Below, piece after piece: positions 13,028 to 16,050 of a DNA stretch of 16,050 bases. Under the pieces are notes generated by a model. It was not told the DNA's origin. It saw nothing but the letters and a program-made list of their open reading frames with translations, and did not search any database. Made by a program: the position numbers and the translations under genes. The stretch's first letter is position 1. Each line of letters begins with the position of its first letter. The stretch comes from an uncultured Alphaproteobacteria bacterium. GTDB lineage: Bacteria > Pseudomonadota > Alphaproteobacteria > Caulobacterales > Caulobacteraceae. The stretch is taken from NCBI GenBank assembly GCA_903933475.1, contig CAIZKE010000053.1:1-16050 (forward strand), read 5' to 3'.

Positions 13028-14848
13028 ATGTTTGCGACCCTCCAGCGCGACCTGCGCTTCTATGCCGGGCTCGCCCGCACCCTGGGCCGGGTCCGCGGCA
13101 TTACGCCCGACAGTCCGAGGCGGATCTGCGATGACCTGGAGGCTTCGGTCCGGAGATGGCCAGACCGCGAAGCCATCCGTTTCGAGGGTCGCAGCCTCAG
13201 CTATCGGGAGATGGATGGCCTGGCCAACCGCTTCGCCCGCTGGGCCCTGGAGTCCGGGCTCCGCCCGGGAGACCGCGTCGCCCTCTTCCTTCCCAACCGG
13301 ATGGAGTACCTGCCGGCCTGGTACGGTCTGTCCAAGGTCGGGGTGGTCTCGGCCCTGGTCAACAACCAGCTGACCGGCCAGGCCCTGGCCCACTGCCTGA
13401 ACCTCGCCAACGCCCAGGAGGTGATCGTCGATCCGGAAACCTCGCCGGCCCTTCAGGCGGTTCTGGGCAACCTCGAGAAAGGTCCACGCCTGTGGAGCCT
13501 CGAGGCGCCGCTTCCCGGCGAAGGCGACCTCACAGCCCTCCTTTCGGGTCCCGGCGAAGGCGACCTCACAGCCCTCCTTTCGGGACTTTCGGATGCGCCT
13601 CCGCCCGCCGCCTCCCGCGAGGGCCTCACCGCCCATGACACGGCGCTGTTGATCTATACCTCTGGTACGACGGGACTGCCCAAGGCGGCCCGGGTGACCC
13701 ACGTGCGCGTCCAGCTCTACATGCGGGGCTTCGCAGGCGCGACCGGGGCCCGTCCTGACGACCGGATCTACGTGGCCCTGCCGCTGTACCATGCCACCGG
13801 CGGTCTCTGCGGCATGGGCGCCGCCCTCCTCAATGGCGCCTGCGTCGTTCTGCGAAGGCGCTTTTCGGCCACGCAGTTCTGGTCGGACATCCTGCAGGAG
13901 GACTGCACCCTGTTCGCCTACATCGGTGAGCTCTGCCGCTATCTCGCCAACCAGCCTCCGCACCCTGACGAGCGGGCGCATCGGCTGCGCCTGGCCTTCG
14001 GCAACGGCCTGCGTCCAGACGTCTGGGAAAAGGTCATCGGCCGGTTCGGCCTGCCCCGGGTCCTGGAGTTCTACGGCTCCACCGAGGGCAATGTGTCCAT
14101 GTTCAACTTCGATGGGCGGCCGGGTGCCATCGGCCGGATTCCGGCTCCGCTCAAGGGCCGGTTCAATGCCCGGATCGTTCGCTTCGACTACGAGGTCGAG
14201 GCACCCCAGCGCGGAGCCGGTGGATTCTGCACCGAAGCGGCGCCCGGCGAGGCCGGGGAATGCCTGGGACGCATAGACGCCGCTGATCCCCGGGCCGAGT
14301 TCAGCGGCTACCTTGATAAAGCCGCCTCCGAGAAGAAGGTGCTGCGGGACGTCTTCGCCCCCGGTGACGCCTGGTTCCGCACGGGCGACCTCCTGCGTCA
14401 GGATGCAGACGGCTATGTCTATTTCGTCGACCGGGTCGGGGACACCTTTCGCTGGAAGGGGGAGAATGTCTCTACGGCGGAGGTGGCCCTTCGCCTCCAG
14501 GCCGTTCCTGGCGTGGTGGAGGCCAATGTCTATGGCGTCGAGGTCCCCGGCGCCGATGGCCGGGCCGGCATGGCGGCCCTGGTCACGGGCGAAGGCTTCG
14601 ACCTTGGCAATCTGGCGGCGCGCATTGCCGCCGACCTGCCGGAGTATGCCCGCCCGGCCTTCATTCGACTGCAGCCCGAGATGGAGGTCACAGGCACCTT
14701 CAAGCAGCGGAAGGTCGAACTTGTGGCCGAAGGGTTTGATCCAGCGAAGGTCGCTCAGCCCCTGTTCCTCCGTGCAGCTGACGGCGGCTACCGCCCCCTC
14801 GACGCTGTCGCCTACGAGGGGATCCTCGGCGGCCGGATCCGCATCTGA
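13028..14848 (+). CDS. FATP-type (very) long-chain acyl-CoA synthetase
   Basis: A 606-residue AMP-forming enzyme that activates fatty acids or other hydrophobic carboxylates to acyl-CoA. The adenylation P-loop is LIYTSGTTGLPKAARVTH (T211 starts the TSGTTG core), followed by LPLYHATGG, EFYGSTEGN, RTGDLLRQDADGYVYFVDR and GDTFRWKGENVSTAEV; the last two and YGSTEGN match the FATP/SLC27 branch better than classical FadD. The TGTFKQRKVELV region near the C-terminus holds the expected catalytic-lysine block. ATG 13028 is chosen because family-like sequence begins there; the frame is open to about 12830 but overlaps the minus-strand pseudogene. A perfect 36-nt tandem duplication adds 12 residues (163-174 repeated as 175-186) just ahead of the P-loop. 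Substrate range unknown. Confidence 0.93.
   Translation: MFATLQRDLRFYAGLARTLGRVRGITPDSPRRICDDLEASVRRWPDREAIRFEGRSLSYREMDGLANRFARWALESGLRPGDRVALFLPNRMEYLPAWYGLSKVGVVSALVNNQLTGQALAHCLNLANAQEVIVDPETSPALQAVLGNLEKGPRLWSLEAPLPGEGDLTALLSGPGEGDLTALLSGLSDAPPPAASREGLTAHDTALLIYTSGTTGLPKAARVTHVRVQLYMRGFAGATGARPDDRIYVALPLYHATGGLCGMGAALLNGACVVLRRRFSATQFWSDILQEDCTLFAYIGELCRYLANQPPHPDERAHRLRLAFGNGLRPDVWEKVIGRFGLPRVLEFYGSTEGNVSMFNFDGRPGAIGRIPAPLKGRFNARIVRFDYEVEAPQRGAGGFCTEAAPGEAGECLGRIDAADPRAEFSGYLDKAASEKKVLRDVFAPGDAWFRTGDLLRQDADGYVYFVDRVGDTFRWKGENVSTAEVALRLQAVPGVVEANVYGVEVPGADGRAGMAALVTGEGFDLGNLAARIAADLPEYARPAFIRLQPEMEVTGTFKQRKVELVAEGFDPAKVAQPLFLRAADGGYRPLDAVAYEGILGGRIRI
13513..13584 (+). repeat. Perfect 36-bp tandem duplication inside the acyl-CoA synthetase gene
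   Basis: Two head-to-tail identical 36-nt copies, 13513-13548 and 13549-13584. The length is a multiple of three, so the frame is kept and PGEGDLTALLSG is encoded twice (residues 163-174 and 175-186). There is no base difference between copies, pointing to recent slippage or unequal recombination, or an assembly artefact. Confidence 0.97.
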
Positions 14849-14878
14849 ACTTTGGAAAAGTGCTTTACATCACAAAGT
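14849..14878 (+). promoter_or_regulatory. Putative operator with alternating CTTT/AAAG half-sites
   Basis: ACTTTG (14849-14854) and CAAAGT (14873-14878) form a perfect 6-bp inverted repeat. Between them, AAAG (14857-14860) and CTTT (14863-14866) give a second small dyad, and CTTT 14863-14866 with AAAG 14874-14877 a third. The cluster overlaps the -35 hexamer of the promoter below, as expected for a repressor site. The obvious candidate ligand is the winged-helix protein encoded two genes on. The repeats are seen directly; the operator role is inference. Confidence 0.5.
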
Positions 14879-14891
14879 AATTTGCTAGTAT
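14864..14891 (+). promoter_or_regulatory. Predicted sigma-70-type promoter for the membrane protein/regulator operon
   Basis: TTTACA (14864-14869; 5 of 6 to TTGACA) and TAGTAT (14886-14891; 4 of 6 to TATAAT) are separated by 16 nt in the most AT-rich stretch of the window. The expected transcription start, about 14898, leaves a short leader with AAGGAG (14907-14912) 6 nt before the ATG at 14919. The promoter begins only 15 nt after the acyl-CoA synthetase stop. Confidence 0.6.
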
Positions 14892-14918
14892 GGCTCCAAC
14901 AGATGCAAGGAGCCTTCC

Positions 14919-15536
14919 ATGACGGACGCCCAGACCAAGATCGCTGACGATCTCGCCTACCTGAAAACCCTGGCGGAGGAGGGGCGCGCCGCGCCGGTCC
15001 TCGCCGGTCCCTACATGGCCCTTGGCGGTGGCGTGTTCGGGATCACCAGCGTGGTCGCCTACGCCATCCAGACCCGCATCCTGCCCCTGCCAGCCCCCGC
15101 CCTCGGCGGGATCTGGCTGGCCAGCGGGCTTGTCTTTGCGCTTGCCCTGCCGCTCCTCAACCGCAGGACCCTCACCCATCCCGGCGGTGCCAGCAACCTC
15201 AACGAGACCATCGGTACGGTCTGGACCCAAGCCGGGATCACGATCTCGGTCCTCTTCGTCGCCTTGATCGTGGCGGGCTACCGGACTGCGGACTGGGGGG
15301 TCTTCAATGTCTTCCCGTCCATCACCCTGGCGCTCTATGGGCTCTGCTGGATGGCGGCCGCCCATATCGGCCGGACGGGGTGGCTACGCCGGGTCGGGGT
15401 CGGCAGCTTCATTGCGTCGGTCGCCATGGCGACGGTGGCGGGCGGACCCTTGCTCTGGCTCGCCTATGCCATCGCCCTCTTCGCCCTGGCCCTTGCGCCC
15501 GGCCTTCTCCTGATGCGCCAGGAAGGTCGACCGTGA
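14919..15536 (+). CDS. Six-helix inner-membrane protein of unknown function
   Basis: A 205-residue protein. A soluble, charged N-terminus (residues 1-28; TKIADDLAYLKTLAEEG looks helical) is followed by about six TM helices at roughly 32-50, 60-80, 101-120, 128-149, 158-174 and 178-199. I do not recognise an enzyme motif or transporter signature. It has a strong ribosome-binding site (AAGGAG, 6 nt spacing) and its own promoter with a repeat-rich operator. Its stop overlaps the start of a small winged-helix regulator by 4 nt (GTGA), so the two are translated together. Pairs of an uncharacterised membrane protein and a small winged-helix repressor are common in proteobacteria and often self-regulated; the signal and purpose here are unknown. 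Confidence 0.88.
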   Translation: MTDAQTKIADDLAYLKTLAEEGRAAPVLAGPYMALGGGVFGITSVVAYAIQTRILPLPAPALGGIWLASGLVFALALPLLNRRTLTHPGGASNLNETIGTVWTQAGITISVLFVALIVAGYRTADWGVFNVFPSITLALYGLCWMAAAHIGRTGWLRRVGVGSFIASVAMATVAGGPLLWLAYAIALFALALAPGLLLMRQEGRP

Positions 15537-15835
15537 CCCCGGAGTTCGACATCGAGCGCATAGACGAGGTGATCCATGGCCGTGTCCGGCTGGGGATCAT
15601 GGCCTACCTCGCGGGCGCCGGGGCGGCGGACTTCGGGGAACTGAAGACCCGGCTGTCCGCCACCGACGGGAACCTTTCTGTCCATCTGCGCAAGCTGGAG
15701 GAGGCGGGCTATGTGGAGATCCTCAAGGCCTTTGCCGGTCGCCGTCCCCTGACCACGGTCGCGATCACGGACTCCGGCCGCACCGCCTTCGCCGCCTATC
15801 TGGAGGCGCTCAGAAGTCTCCTCCCGCCGACCTGA
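15533..15835 (+). CDS. Small winged-helix transcriptional regulator
   Basis: A 100-residue DNA-binding protein. The body is one winged helix-turn-helix: VIHGRVRLGIMAYLAG (helix 1), DFGELKTRLSATDGNLSVHLRKLEEAGYVEI (HTH; recognition helix about residues 42-55), then a wing with GRRPLTTVAITDSGRTAFAAYLEAL. This matches the winged-helix DNA-binding domain family related to MarR/ArsR (PF13601-like). No effector domain or metal-binding cysteines are present. The start is the GTG at 15533, which overlaps the preceding TGA by 4 nt and has AGGAAGG upstream. The ORF can be extended to 15380 in this frame, but that part overlaps the membrane protein and lacks family character. Probable autoregulator of the CTTT/AAAG operator upstream (inference). 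Confidence 0.9.
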   Translation: MTPEFDIERIDEVIHGRVRLGIMAYLAGAGAADFGELKTRLSATDGNLSVHLRKLEEAGYVEILKAFAGRRPLTTVAITDSGRTAFAAYLEALRSLLPPT

Positions 15836-15841
15836 CCTGTG

Positions 15842-15874
15842 CTCCCGCCCCCGGGGTCCCCAGAGGGGCGGGAG
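15842..15874 (+). terminator. Perfect 10-bp stem hairpin before uvrC
   Basis: CTCCCGCCCC (15842-15851) pairs perfectly with GGGGCGGGAG (15865-15874) around a 13-nt loop, starting 6 nt after the regulator stop. There is no T-run, but the stem is all G-C except one T-A pair. It most likely ends the membrane protein/regulator transcript, insulating uvrC. Confidence 0.55.
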
Positions 15875-15891
15875 TCGACTATACCGGAGAC

Positions 15892-16050
15892 ATGTCCGCG
15901 GACTCCGAAACCCCAGCCCAGGTCGAAGGTGCGCCCCTTTCCGGGGCCAACCTGATCCGCGACCAGGTCCGGCGCCTGCCCGATGCGCCGGGGGTCTACC
16001 GGATGATCGGGGAAGGGGACGAGGTCCTCTATGTCGGCAAGGCCCGCTCC
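15892..16050 (+). CDS. uvrC: UvrABC system protein C, N-terminal part (3' end outside window)
   Basis: Dual-incision nuclease subunit of nucleotide excision repair. Only the first 53 codons are in the window. After a short non-conserved leader (residues 1-25) comes RRLPDAPGVYRMI and VLYVGKARS, the start of the GIY-YIG nuclease domain, with GVY and YVG in the expected places. The N-terminal extension of some 25 residues before LPDAPGVY is common in alphaproteobacterial UvrC. ATG 15892 is the only in-frame start near the homology. GGAG (15886-15889) lies only 2 nt before the ATG, which is too close for a good ribosome-binding site; a TATACC at 15880-15885 could even place the transcript start at the ATG (leaderless), but no good -35 is seen. 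Confidence 0.93.
   Translation, partial: MSADSETPAQVEGAPLSGANLIRDQVRRLPDAPGVYRMIGEGDEVLYVGKARS

Noticed and set aside
13513..13584. Start of a CRISPR array
   Set aside because: Only two head-to-tail copies with no spacer, in frame inside a coding gene.
13014..13981. Minus-strand open frame under the acyl-CoA synthetase gene
   Set aside because: A shadow of a strongly conserved plus-strand enzyme. Only its last part (below about 13013), outside that gene, looks truly coding and is reported as part of the pseudogene.

Overview
The window is GC-rich (a G/C-biased third codon position in every gene) and reads as chromosomal DNA of an alphaproteobacterium. The family Caulobacteraceae (Caulobacter/Phenylobacterium/Brevundimonas) fits best. 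The reasons are an aa3 cytochrome oxidase operon of the order ctaD-ctaB-coxF-ctaG-ctaE-DUF983-surf1 running into thrC and an M16 peptidase, followed by a PAS-GEDEF-EAL protein that matches Caulobacter PdeA. This assignment is inference from gene content and order; no similarity search was run.

Region 1 (1-5149) makes and assembles the aa3-type cytochrome c oxidase: the 3' part of subunit I (ctaD), heme O synthase (ctaB), a small one-helix protein (coxF-like), the copper chaperone Cox11/CtaG, subunit III (ctaE), a DUF983 zinc-ribbon membrane protein and SURF1. Two junctions without overlap (ctaD-ctaB and ctaG-ctaE) carry GC-rich hairpins; most others overlap or nearly touch.

Region 2 (5149-8473) is housekeeping: threonine synthase, whose start overlaps the surf1 stop, an M16 zinc peptidase overlapping thrC, and a RimJ-type GNAT acetyltransferase.

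Region 3 (8486-11323) holds a c-di-GMP phosphodiesterase (pdeA-like; GEDEF motif, intact EAL, C-terminal Arg-Gly), a convergent YqgE/AlgH-family gene, and a divergent PrxII/PrxV-type peroxiredoxin followed by a good hairpin terminator. The pdeA and yqgE stop codons sit in one 10-bp palindrome.

Region 4 (11418-14848) looks accessory: an amidohydrolase-2 family hydrolase/decarboxylase, a decayed minus-strand gene (remnant of a HupE/UreJ-like membrane protein, with in-frame stops and a frameshift), and a FATP-type acyl-CoA synthetase carrying a perfect 36-bp in-frame tandem duplication.

Region 5 (14849-16050) is a compact regulatory module: a comparatively AT-rich promoter with CTTT/AAAG half-sites, a six-helix membrane protein of unknown function, and a small winged-helix regulator overlapping it by 4 nt. 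A perfect 10-bp stem hairpin closes it, and uvrC begins and runs off the end of the window. I saw no tRNA, rRNA, CRISPR, insertion sequence or prophage signal. The least explained items are the membrane-protein/regulator pair, the decayed gene and the oxidase-operon hairpins; I see no strong case for a wholly new system.
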